From positions 1 to 64,000 of the forward strand of contig NZ_BOMV01000078.1 in the NCBI RefSeq assembly GCF_016862375.1: a DNA stretch of 64,000 nucleotides, read 5' to 3'. Shown here piece after piece: positions 1 to 8,095 of the stretch. Every line of letters begins with the position of its first letter. Within the stretch, counting starts at the first letter, position 1. This DNA is from Paractinoplanes rishiriensis. GTDB lineage: Bacteria; Actinomycetota; Actinomycetes; Mycobacteriales; Micromonosporaceae. The notes under the pieces were generated by a model, which saw only the letters and a program-made list of their open reading frames with translations, made no database searches and had not been told where the DNA came from. Position numbers and translations under genes: made by a program.

Positions 1-573
1 GCCGGTCGGCGGGGTGGTCGGCGTCGTGTTGCTGTATCCGGGCAGCCGCCACACCCGGGCCGCCGCCGTGCTGCAGGTGATCTGCACCAGCGCGGTGCCG
101 GCTGCCGCCGCGTCGCCGGCCGGTGCCACGCACTTGCCGGAGTGGACCGCGACCAGGTTGAACGTGTTCGGCCCGGCACCCGCCGCGCGCAGCTGGAAGC
201 GCTGGTTGGCGTTGCTGTGGCAGGTCCACTGGATGACCTGGGCGTTGTCGGCGGTGCCGGCGCCGGACACGTCGAGGCAGCTGCCGGCCGTCGAGGTGCC
301 CACGTTGTACTGGTCGGCGGTGCCGGCCACCGGGGTGAAGCTGAACGACTGGTTGGCGGCGGACGCACAGCCGGACTGGTTGAGCTGCTGACCGGCGGTG
401 GAGCCGGGCACCGTCGCGCAGTTGCTGTTGCCGGTGTTGACGGCCGTGCTGGTGAACGCCGTGGCGGCGTCCGCCTGCCGGGCCGCCAGGAACAGCCCGC
501 CGAGCACCAGCGTGCCGGTGAGCGTGGCCGCGCCGACCCGTCTGGTCCGGCGCGAAATCCTAGTGAGGAGCAT
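1..573 (-). CDS. Secreted ricin-type beta-trefoil lectin (CBM13) protein, C-terminus cut by window edge
   Basis: The frame opens at ATG 573, preceded by AAGG, and runs off the window without a stop, so only 191 residues are visible. Residues 1-36 form a signal peptide with an arginine-rich start, a hydrophobic core and an AxA-like end. Residues 37-165 look like a ricin B-type beta-trefoil carbohydrate-binding module, with repeated QxxNQS/C and QRF-type motifs and paired cysteines. A TTPTTPPT linker follows. This layout is typical of secreted actinomycete glycoside hydrolases or lyases, so a catalytic domain probably lies outside the window. Two CGAAAA-type dyads sit in its upstream region (668-749). 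Confidence 0.85.
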   Translation of the reverse strand, partial: MLLTRISRRTRRVGAATLTGTLVLGGLFLAARQADAATAFTSTAVNTGNSNCATVPGSTAGQQLNQSGCASAANQSFSFTPVAGTADQYNVGTSTAGSCLDVSGAGTADNAQVIQWTCHSNANQRFQLRAAGAGPNTFNLVAVHSGKCVAPAGDAAAAGTALVQITCSTAAARVWRLPGYSNTTPTTPPTG

Positions 574-667
574 CGGGGATCCCTTCTCAGGACAGGAAGC
601 TGCCGCACGAGCCGGGACGGAACTGGCACTTTCCGTGCGGCCGAATCGACGGGATGGGGAGGCCCGT

Positions 668-749
668 CGAAAACCTTTTCAGGAAAATACCAGCACATGG
701 GTACGCGTCAATAGCAATGACTTTTCAGGCCGTACCGAAAACATTTCGG
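668..749. promoter_or_regulatory. Two CGAAAA/TTTCG dyads upstream of the lectin gene
   Basis: CGAAAACCTTTTC lies at 668-680 and CCGAAAACATTTCGG (6-3-6 dyad) at 735-749, within the 180 bp between the lectin start (573) and the TIR gene stop (754). Near-identical sites lie at 38234-38247 and 38277-38291. Palindromes of this form are typical operators of sugar-responsive repressors in actinomycetes. The cognate regulator is not identifiable here. Confidence 0.5.
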
Positions 750-753
750 CGCA

Positions 754-3216
754 CTATCGTGGCTTGCCGGCATCCGCGCGGACGCTGTCCAGGTTGGTCC
801 GCGCCCCGTGGGTCCGCGGGTGGTCCGGGCCGAACACACGCGCACAGGCCGCCAGGTTGTCGGTCAGCAGGGCGATGGCCCGGTCGTACCGGCGGGCCGC
901 CTGGCAGGCCCCCGCCAGGTTGTTGCGGGAGGTCAGCGTGTGCGGATGATCCGGGCCGAACGCGTTCTCGCTGTCCGCCAGCACCCGGGTGGACAGCTCG
1001 ATGGCCTCGTCGTGCCGGCCCAGTTCCCGATAGGTGCAGGCCAGGTTGTTGCGCACCGCGACGGTCAGCGGATGGCCCACGCCCAGCACCCGCTCGGCAT
1101 CGGCCAGGGCCCGGCCGTACAACGCGGCGCCCTCGTCCCGCCGGCCCATCGCCTCGTAGGCGCCGGCCAGGTTGTTGCGGGACGCGATGGTGTCCCGGTG
1201 GTCCGGGCCGAGCACCCGTTCGCGTTCGGCGAGCGTACGGCCGAACAATGCGAAGGCCTCCTCCCGGCGGCCGAGGGACGCGCAGGCACCCGCCAGGTCG
1301 TTGCGCGTCTGGATGGTGTCCGGGTGCTCGGTGCCCAGCACCCGCTGCCGGTCGACGAGCGTCCGGGTGAACAACGCGAAGGACCGGTGCGGCTCCCCGG
1401 CCGCGCGGTAGGCACTGGCGAGACCGTGGCGTGAGGTCAGGGTGTCGGGATGGAGCGGGCCGAGCACCCGTTCGCGGGCGGCGAGCGTAGCGGCAAATCG
1501 CACGACGGCCTCGACGTGCCGGCCGATCTGCTGGAACGCCGAGGCCAGGTCGTGCTGGAGGGCCAGCGTGTCCGGGTGGTCGGCGCCGAGCACCGCCTCG
1601 GCGTCGGCCGCCAGCGCGGCACCCACGATCACGCTGTGCGTCAGGCTGAACGCCTTGACCAGCAGGTGGGTCAGCCGCACGAGCAGCGACACCACCTGCC
1701 GGCGCGGGCCCTCGCCGGTGGCGTGTGCCAGCAGGGCCTGGCCGTGTTCGGCGTACTCGGTGAGCAATGCGCGCTGCTCCCACCGCTCGGCCACCCGCTC
1801 GGCCGCCGCACCGATCGCCGTCGCTGCCCCGGTCACCGCCCGATCCGCCGAGCCGGCCCGCTCCCGGACCACCCGCTGGATCAGGCGGTGGACCACCAGG
1901 CGCTCGCCGTCGCCGGCCACGGCGAGCGACCGGCCGGCCAGGACGGCGGCGGCCTCGTCCACCCCCTCGACCAGATGGCCCAGCAGCACCGGGTCGGCGC
2001 CGACGGGGGCCAGCACCGCGAGCCGGTCCAGCAGCCGGCGCGCCGAACCGCTCGCCTCGGCCCGGCCGAGATCGTCCAGGCTGAGCAGGATCGCCTCGGC
2101 CAGCCCGAACGGATACGGGTCGCCGGCCGTCCGTGGCAGCAGTTCCGCGGTGCTGGTGCCCGCCGCGGCCGCCAGATATCTGCGGTAGGTGGGATAGCGC
2201 CGGCCGGCCCCGATCACCGCACCGGCATGGGCCAGCGCCAGCGGCAGGTGGCCCAGATGCGCCGCCAGTTCGGCCGCACCGGCGTCGTCGTCCAGGCGGG
2301 TGCGCCGGCGCAGGTACGACCCGGCCTCCGCGGCGGTGAACAGGTCGACGTCGACCAGCTCGCCGAGCGCGTCGAGGGCCCGGACCGTGGTGGTCACGAC
2401 GGTGTGCACCGAACCGACCGGCGGTGTCCACGCGCGGATCAGGTCGGCGTCCACCGCGTTGTCGTAGACCAGGAGACAGGGGCCGCGATGGTCGCGCAGC
2501 CACCGCAGGCCGGCCCGGGCCGCCTGCACCGGATCGTCCTCCGGCCGGCGCCGGCCCGCCGCGGTGGCCAGTTCGTCCAGGGCGGTGACGATGCCGGCCG
2601 CGCCGGCCGCGTTCGCCCACACCACGATCGGCCAGCCGTGCCGGATCCGCAGCCGGGCGTAGGCGGCGGCCAGCTGCGTCTTGCCCACCCCGCGCTGCCC
2701 GGTCAGCGCCGCGATGACCGCCGTGCCGCCCAGACCGGCGGAGCGGACCAGCTCGTCCACCGGACCGGGTCGTTCCTGCCACGCCACCGCCTCGCCCGGC
2801 AGGTCGCCGACCACCAGGGACCGGGCGCCGCCATCCGGCACCGCGACGCCGCCGAGTCGGTCGACGAACCGCCGGTCGGGCAGCTGTCCGGCGCGGGCGT
2901 CGAAGTAGTTGCTGGTGCCGAGCGCGAAGAACGCGGTGCCGGCCAGCAGCACCGGCAGGATCGGCTTGCCCTGGTCGCGGGCCCGCTGCAACTCGTTGCC
3001 AACGTGCGGGGACGCCTCCGCCGCCGGGCTCATCACCACGATCATCGCGGCGCAGTCGTCGACCCGGTCACGCACCACGTGTTCCCACCGGTCGCCCACC
3101 GCGAGTTCGTCGGTGTCCAGCCACACCCGTACGCCCGCCCGGGTCAGGTGGTCGGCCAGTCCGGTCACGTACTCGCGGTCGCGGCGGCTGTAGCTGATGA
3201 AGACGTGGCCGGACAT
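754..3216 (-). CDS. TIR - NB-ARC - tetratricopeptide repeat STAND protein
   Basis: This 820-residue protein starts at ATG 3216 with a GAGGTG ribosome site. Residues 1-125 are a TIR domain (HVFISYSRRD; candidate NADase glutamate E75 in GNELQRA). An NB-ARC-type ATPase follows, with Walker A GQRGVGKT at 163-170 and a Walker B-like LLVYDN at 248-253. From about residue 500 there are repeated 42-residue kinesin-light-chain-type TPRs with VLGxxHPDT signatures. Proteins of this build are NTP-driven sensors, and TIR domains in bacterial immunity degrade NAD+ after target sensing; that role here is inferred. It begins only 32 bp after the last gene of the sugar operon, so it may be transcribed with it. 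Confidence 0.88.
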   Translation of the reverse strand: MSGHVFISYSRRDREYVTGLADHLTRAGVRVWLDTDELAVGDRWEHVVRDRVDDCAAMIVVMSPAAEASPHVGNELQRARDQGKPILPVLLAGTAFFALGTSNYFDARAGQLPDRRFVDRLGGVAVPDGGARSLVVGDLPGEAVAWQERPGPVDELVRSAGLGGTAVIAALTGQRGVGKTQLAAAYARLRIRHGWPIVVWANAAGAAGIVTALDELATAAGRRRPEDDPVQAARAGLRWLRDHRGPCLLVYDNAVDADLIRAWTPPVGSVHTVVTTTVRALDALGELVDVDLFTAAEAGSYLRRRTRLDDDAGAAELAAHLGHLPLALAHAGAVIGAGRRYPTYRRYLAAAAGTSTAELLPRTAGDPYPFGLAEAILLSLDDLGRAEASGSARRLLDRLAVLAPVGADPVLLGHLVEGVDEAAAVLAGRSLAVAGDGERLVVHRLIQRVVRERAGSADRAVTGAATAIGAAAERVAERWEQRALLTEYAEHGQALLAHATGEGPRRQVVSLLVRLTHLLVKAFSLTHSVIVGAALAADAEAVLGADHPDTLALQHDLASAFQQIGRHVEAVVRFAATLAARERVLGPLHPDTLTSRHGLASAYRAAGEPHRSFALFTRTLVDRQRVLGTEHPDTIQTRNDLAGACASLGRREEAFALFGRTLAERERVLGPDHRDTIASRNNLAGAYEAMGRRDEGAALYGRALADAERVLGVGHPLTVAVRNNLACTYRELGRHDEAIELSTRVLADSENAFGPDHPHTLTSRNNLAGACQAARRYDRAIALLTDNLAACARVFGPDHPRTHGARTNLDSVRADAGKPR

Positions 3217-3248
3217 GGACCCACCTCATCACAGTGGACCAAGCCGCG

Positions 3249-3980
3249 TCAGCGGTAGACCAGGCCGGCGCCCACCTCGATCACCTGTCCGGTCGTCGCG
3301 CCCGCGTCCGGGCCGGTCAGGAAGCGCACCACGGCCACCAGGTCGGCCGGCACCAGGCGGCGCGGGATCGCCTGGGTCGCGAGGATCTCGGCGTCCTGGT
3401 CCCGGCCGCCGGACAGTTCGGCCTCGCTCTCGGTGCGGATCGCGCCGGGCGACACGGCGTTCACCGTGATGCCGGCACCGCCCATGGTGCGTGCCAGCGA
3501 CCGGGTGAGGCCCACCAGGGCCGCCTTGCTGGCCACATAGGAGGGTCCGGACGGGCCACCGAGCCGCACCGTGGCCGAGGTGATGTTGACGATCCGGCCC
3601 CAGCCGCGCTCCGCCATGCCGGCGCCGAGAGCCCGGCTCAGCAGCATCGGGGCGGTGACGTTGACCGCGAAGGTGGCCTGCCACTCGGCCGGGGTGAGCT
3701 CCTCGATGGCCACGTTCGACGCCCGCGCCGCGTTGTTGACCAGCACGTCGATCGGCCCGGCCGCAGCCGCCAGGCGCTGCACCGCGGCCATGTCGGACAG
3801 GTCGGCCTCCAGGATCTCGACCGCGGCACCCCGCTCCCGGCAGCGCCGGGCCACCGCGAGCGCCTCCTTCGGCGCGTCCAGGTGGTGCAGCACCAGCCGG
3901 CCACCCGGCTCGGCGAGACCGGCCGCGATCGCCGCGCCGATCCCCCGCCGGGCACCGGTGACCAGGATCCGCCGGCTCAC
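3249..3980 (-). CDS. SDR family oxidoreductase
   Basis: This 243-residue classical short-chain dehydrogenase has the cofactor motif TGARRGIG (8-15), NNA (82-84), and catalytic S135, Y148 and K152. It probably oxidises or reduces a hydroxyl of the compound handled by the operon using NAD(P)(H); the substrate is unknown. The chosen GTG at 3980 forms a GTGA overlap with the upstream dehydrogenase stop, indicating translational coupling. It is the last metabolic gene of the array, and the TIR gene follows after 32 bp. Confidence 0.88.
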   Translation of the reverse strand: MSRRILVTGARRGIGAAIAAGLAEPGGRLVLHHLDAPKEALAVARRCRERGAAVEILEADLSDMAAVQRLAAAAGPIDVLVNNAARASNVAIEELTPAEWQATFAVNVTAPMLLSRALGAGMAERGWGRIVNITSATVRLGGPSGPSYVASKAALVGLTRSLARTMGGAGITVNAVSPGAIRTESEAELSGGRDQDAEILATQAIPRRLVPADLVAVVRFLTGPDAGATTGQVIEVGAGLVYR

Positions 3981-4963
3981 GGGGTCAGCACCGTCTTGAC
4001 CGTGGCGCCGGAGCGCACCAGGTTCAGGGCCGCGTCCACCTGGTCGAGCGGAAACCGGTCGGTGACCAGCGGCGCGAGCCGGCCGGCGTGCCGGCGCACC
4101 GTGTCGACGGCCGGCGGGAAGCTGTGCAGGATGGCCATCGAGCCGACGATGGTCAGCTCGTCGGCATAGATCCGGTGCGGCGACACCGCGGCCCGCGCGT
4201 CCGGCGACGCCACGCCGAACACGAGCAGGCTGCCGGCCCGGTCGACGCACGCGAGGGCCTGCTCGAACGCGGCCGGGTTGCCGGTCGCCTCGATCACCCA
4301 GGGCGCCCGCAGGCCGGTGACGTCCGCCGGTGCGGCCACCGTGGCGCCGGTGAAGCGGGCGGCCAGTTGCCGGCGGGCCGGGTTGACGTCGACCACCGTC
4401 ACCGGGCCGACCCCGCGGGCGTCCAGCAGGATCGCCAGGATCAGGCCCATGGTGCCGGCGCCGAACACGACGGCCGGCTGGTCCGGCTGCGGCGCGAGGC
4501 GGCGCAGGCCCCGCTCGGCGCAGGCCACCGGCTCGGCCAGCGGGGCGGCGTCCAGCGGGAAGTCCGGCTCGAGCCGGTGCAGGTTGGCGGCCGGCACCGC
4601 GGTGAGTTCGGCCCAGGCGCCGGCCGTGGTGGCGCCGATCGCGGCCCACTCCCGGCACATGTTGCCCTGGCCGCGGCGGCACCGGTCGCAGGCGCCGCAG
4701 TGCAGCGACGGATCCACCGCCACCAGGTCGCCGGCCTGGTGCCCGCGCACGTCCGCGCCGACGGCGACGATCTCGCCCCACGGCTCGTGCCCCGGCACCA
4801 GCGGGAACCGGTCCTGCCCCAGGTCGCCGCCGAGCAGGTGCAGGTCGGTGCCGCAGATGCCGCAGGCGCGCACCGCGATCACCACCCCGTCCGGCGCCGG
4901 AGCCGGGTCGGGCAGGTCGGTGACGGTCAGTTCGCCCGGCCCGGTGGCCAGCACGGCCCGCAT
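3977..4963 (-). CDS. Zinc-dependent MDR dehydrogenase (threonine/sorbitol dehydrogenase type)
   Basis: This 328-residue medium-chain dehydrogenase has catalytic zinc ligands C37 and H59-E60 (VPGHEPWG), structural zinc cysteines C89, C92, C95 and C103, and a GAGTMG Rossmann motif at 168-173. Relatives oxidise polyol or sugar-acid hydroxyls with NAD(P)+. ATG 4963 shares one base with the stop of the preceding gene (TGATG). It is one of three MDR enzymes in tandem, which suggests successive or alternative oxidations of related intermediates. The substrate is not predictable. Confidence 0.88.
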   Translation of the reverse strand: MRAVLATGPGELTVTDLPDPAPAPDGVVIAVRACGICGTDLHLLGGDLGQDRFPLVPGHEPWGEIVAVGADVRGHQAGDLVAVDPSLHCGACDRCRRGQGNMCREWAAIGATTAGAWAELTAVPAANLHRLEPDFPLDAAPLAEPVACAERGLRRLAPQPDQPAVVFGAGTMGLILAILLDARGVGPVTVVDVNPARRQLAARFTGATVAAPADVTGLRAPWVIEATGNPAAFEQALACVDRAGSLLVFGVASPDARAAVSPHRIYADELTIVGSMAILHSFPPAVDTVRRHAGRLAPLVTDRFPLDQVDAALNLVRSGATVKTVLTP

Positions 4964-6069
4964 CAGGCCACCGCCTCGTCGAACACGATCAGCCCGCGGG
5001 TGGCGGTGCCCGCGCGCAGGGCGTCGTAGGCCTCGTCCATCTGCTCGGGACGCCACCGGTGCGACACCATGGCCGCCAGGTCGAGGCGGCCGGCCAGATA
5101 GAGCCCGGCGAGGTCGGGGAAGTCCACCGGCGGGTTCGAGGAGCCGTACTTGCTGGCCACGATCCGGCGCTCACCGTTGAGCAGATGCCCCGGGTCGAAC
5201 GTCACGCTCGCCCCGTCCGGGTACCCGGCGATCAGCACGCACGTGCCGCGGGCCGCCAGCACCGTCATGGCCAGCGGGAACGCACTCGCCGCGCTGGTGG
5301 TGACGAAGGAGTGGTCGACGCCGCGTCCCACGATCGCCCGCACCTGCTCGGCGGCGTCCGGGTCGCCGGCGTTCACGCAGTGGGTGGCGCCCATCCGGAG
5401 CAGGGCCGGAAACTTCAAAGGCTGAACATCAAGGGCAATGACCGGGTACGCGCCGGCCAGCGCCGCCGCATGCAGGGCGGCCATGCCCACACCGCCACAC
5501 CCGACCACCGCGACCCCGTCGCCGGTGCGCACCCGCGCGGTGTTGCGGACGGCGCCCACTCCCGTGGTGGCGGCGCAGCCGATCAGCGCTGCCAGATCAA
5601 GAGGAACGGCCGGGTCGATCGGCACCACCGCGCGCTCGGTGACGACGGTGAACGGCGCGTTGGTGGCCGGCCCGTAGTGGAAGACCTCCCCGCCCGCGTG
5701 CCGGAACCGGGTCTCGCCGTCGGCCATCCGCCCCAGCGGCGGCTGCCGGGTGCAGAGCGCCGGCCGTCCCTGCCGGCAGGTGCGGCAGGTGGCACAGCCC
5801 GGCGCCCACGAGACCACAACGTGATCGCCGGCCGCGACCCCGGTGACGCCCGGTCCGACCGACTCGACCACGCCGGCCCCCTCGTCGCCGAGAATGATCG
5901 GCTTCGGGATCGCGGCATGCTCACCGTCGATCGCGTAGAGGCACGAGTGGCAGACGCCCGACGCGGCCATCCGCACCCGGACCTCCCCGTCCCGAGGCTC
6001 GGCCACCGTGACGTCCAGCATCGCGTGCGGCTCCCGCGCCGCCACCAGCACCGCCGTGGCTACCCGCAT
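4963..6069 (-). CDS. MDR alcohol dehydrogenase-like protein with altered zinc ligands
   Basis: This 368-residue protein resembles class III or mycothiol-type alcohol dehydrogenases. The structural zinc cysteines C92, C95, C98 and C106 are intact. The usual GHE catalytic motif reads GDE (D62-E63), so the canonical histidine ligand is replaced, and the CH(S/T)D motif reads CHSC (C40-C43). Either zinc is bound differently or this is a distinct subfamily. GCGGVG marks the nucleotide-binding fold. ATG 6069 overlaps the preceding stop by one base (TGATG). Confidence 0.85.
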   Translation of the reverse strand: MRVATAVLVAAREPHAMLDVTVAEPRDGEVRVRMAASGVCHSCLYAIDGEHAAIPKPIILGDEGAGVVESVGPGVTGVAAGDHVVVSWAPGCATCRTCRQGRPALCTRQPPLGRMADGETRFRHAGGEVFHYGPATNAPFTVVTERAVVPIDPAVPLDLAALIGCAATTGVGAVRNTARVRTGDGVAVVGCGGVGMAALHAAALAGAYPVIALDVQPLKFPALLRMGATHCVNAGDPDAAEQVRAIVGRGVDHSFVTTSAASAFPLAMTVLAARGTCVLIAGYPDGASVTFDPGHLLNGERRIVASKYGSSNPPVDFPDLAGLYLAGRLDLAAMVSHRWRPEQMDEAYDALRAGTATRGLIVFDEAVA

Positions 6070-7085
6070 CAGGCACCTCCCTGTGGCCCCGCCAGATGAA
6101 TCTTGACCTCGCCCCCGGCGGCCGCCGCCGCCAACGCTTCCGGCGCCCCCGCAAGCGGCCGGACGGAGGTGATCAGCCGCTCCACCGGCGCCCCACCGGC
6201 GATCAGCCGCTCGGCCGCCGCGAAGTCCGCCGCCACATACATGGCCGACCCGGCAATCCGGATCTCGTGGTCCTGCACCGCCTCGACGGTGAGGTCCATC
6301 GGCCCGTGCCCCACCCCGACCACCACCACGGTCCCGCCGTTCATGGCCAGCCGGACCGCACCGGCCAGAGTCGCCCGACCGGCCACACAGTCGAAAACCA
6401 CATCGGGCCGCCCACCAAGCGCCGCCCGGATCTCGCCCTCGGCCGCATCGGACGACGGGTCCACCGTGGCTGCGACGCCCAGCGAGCGGGCCAGGTCGCG
6501 TTTCGAAGCGACCGGGTCGGTGAGGACCACCTCGCCGGCGCCCGCGCCCAGGGCGGCCAGCAGCATGCACTGGCCGATGGTGCCGCCGCCGAGGATGGCC
6601 ACCGTGGCGCCGGCCAGGCCGGCGGGGGCGGCCACCGACACGGCGTGCACTGCGGTGGCCAACGGCTCGGTCATGGCGGCTGCCGCCAGCGAGACGCCGT
6701 CGGGGACGGGGGCCAGGGCGGCGGGCGGGACCGCGAAGCGTTCGGCGAAAGCGCCGGGGGTGTGGGAGCCGACGCCGATCAGGTTGGCGCAGAGGTTGGT
6801 GCGGCCTCGGGCGCAGTAGAAGCATCTGCCGCAGGAGACCGCGGGGCGCAGGTAGACCCGGCGGCCCGGGGCGAACCCCGGGCCGCCGAGCACCACGCCG
6901 GAGGCCTCGTGTCCGGGCGCGATCGGGTAGGGCAGCCAAGGGTGCCCGCGCCGAAGGGTGTGCAGGTCGGAACCGCAGATCCCGGCGTACGCGACCTCGA
7001 CCAGCACCTCCCCGGCGGCGGGTACCGGTTCGGCCACCTCGCGCACCTCCACGGACCCCGGCGCGGTGATCCAGGTTTGCCGCAT
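6069..7085 (-). CDS. Zinc-dependent MDR dehydrogenase
   Basis: This 338-residue protein has canonical ligands C37 and H59-E60, structural cysteines C85, C88, C91 and C99, and a GGGTIG cofactor loop. It is closest in pattern to polyol or threonine dehydrogenases. It is the first of three consecutive MDR genes and overlaps both neighbours by one base (TGATG), so the three are expected in equal supply. An NAD(P)+-dependent secondary-alcohol oxidation is likely, but the substrate is unknown. Confidence 0.88.
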   Translation of the reverse strand: MRQTWITAPGSVEVREVAEPVPAAGEVLVEVAYAGICGSDLHTLRRGHPWLPYPIAPGHEASGVVLGGPGFAPGRRVYLRPAVSCGRCFYCARGRTNLCANLIGVGSHTPGAFAERFAVPPAALAPVPDGVSLAAAAMTEPLATAVHAVSVAAPAGLAGATVAILGGGTIGQCMLLAALGAGAGEVVLTDPVASKRDLARSLGVAATVDPSSDAAEGEIRAALGGRPDVVFDCVAGRATLAGAVRLAMNGGTVVVVGVGHGPMDLTVEAVQDHEIRIAGSAMYVAADFAAAERLIAGGAPVERLITSVRPLAGAPEALAAAAAGGEVKIHLAGPQGGA

Positions 7086-8095
7086 CACGGCACCTCCGGT
7101 GGTAGGCAGACGATGGCGGTGACGCTGCCGCGGAACTCGAGCGGGCCCGCGGCGTACGGGATCACCAGGGTTTGGCCTTTCTGCACCTGCAGTGAGCCGC
7201 ACTCGCCGGCGCCCTCGGTGACCACGACGACCGCGAACGACGGCTCGGCCAGGCGCACCGCATCCGTGCAGTCGACCCGCCAGGCGCGGAAGAACTCGTC
7301 GGCCTCGGCGGCGAACAGGCTGGTCACACCGGGGGCCAGCGATCTCGGAGTGGGCAGCAGGTCGGCGCTTCGCCGCGCGTACCCGCTCAAATCGAAGCAG
7401 TCGAGCGCGACGTCCCAGCCCAGCCCTAGTGTCGCGGCCTGCTCGCCGACGCCGAAGGCGTCATGGTCGGCCAGCACGGAGAATGACGTGGGCTCCTGAA
7501 GTTCGGTGATCAGCACGCCGGGGCCGATCGAGTGCGGCACGCCGGCCGGCACGTAGAGGACCTGGCCGGGACGGACGGTCAATTCGTTCATGGCGGCGAG
7601 CATCGCGGCAGTGTCCTGGCCGGCGATCCAGCGGCGCAGGTCGTCGCGGTCCACCTGATCGCGCATGCCGAGCCAGACCTTCGCGTCGGCGGCGGTGGCC
7701 AGCACGATCCAGCCCTCGGTCTTGCCGAACAGACTTCCCAGGCGGGCACGCGCGAACTGCCGGTCCGGGTGGCAGTGCACCGGCAGCCGCTCCCCCGCGT
7801 CGAGCAGCTTGACCAGCACGCCGCTCGATCCGCCGTAGGCCGCCGCCAGCTTCTCGCCCAGCCATGCGGCCGGATCGGCGGCGACCAGTTCGGCCAGCGA
7901 GCCCGCTCCGGTGCGGGAGACGCCGGTGTCGGCGGGGTGCCCGGCCGGGAGGATCGCGGACGGCAGCGCGGACAGCGAGCCCACCCAGTCCTCGGGACCG
8001 GTGGCCGGTGCGACGCCGCGGAACTCGCTGATCCGCTCGCCGCCGGCGTAGTAGACCGGCACCCGGTTGTCGGCCAGGCGCAGCGGGTGGGTCAT
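7085..8095 (-). CDS. manA: Type I mannose-6-phosphate isomerase-like protein
   Basis: This 336-residue cupin metalloenzyme has the expected zinc-ligand set: the HCHPD motif (H107, H109), E127 in KTEGW, and H188 in the VPHSIG block. Family members interconvert mannose-6-phosphate and fructose-6-phosphate in the cytoplasm. Its place inside a catabolic operon suggests a pathway-specific aldose-ketose isomerase rather than the housekeeping enzyme. ATG 8095 overlaps the previous stop by four bases (ATGA). Confidence 0.85.
   Translation of the reverse strand: MTHPLRLADNRVPVYYAGGERISEFRGVAPATGPEDWVGSLSALPSAILPAGHPADTGVSRTGAGSLAELVAADPAAWLGEKLAAAYGGSSGVLVKLLDAGERLPVHCHPDRQFARARLGSLFGKTEGWIVLATAADAKVWLGMRDQVDRDDLRRWIAGQDTAAMLAAMNELTVRPGQVLYVPAGVPHSIGPGVLITELQEPTSFSVLADHDAFGVGEQAATLGLGWDVALDCFDLSGYARRSADLLPTPRSLAPGVTSLFAAEADEFFRAWRVDCTDAVRLAEPSFAVVVVTEGAGECGSLQVQKGQTLVIPYAAGPLEFRGSVTAIVCLPPEVP

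Noticed and set aside
725..2782. Very long open frame on the minus strand in another frame of the TIR gene, Arg/Gly/Pro-rich
   Set aside because: It overlaps the well-supported TIR-NB-ARC-TPR gene and has the low-complexity composition expected of a shadow frame in GC-rich DNA.
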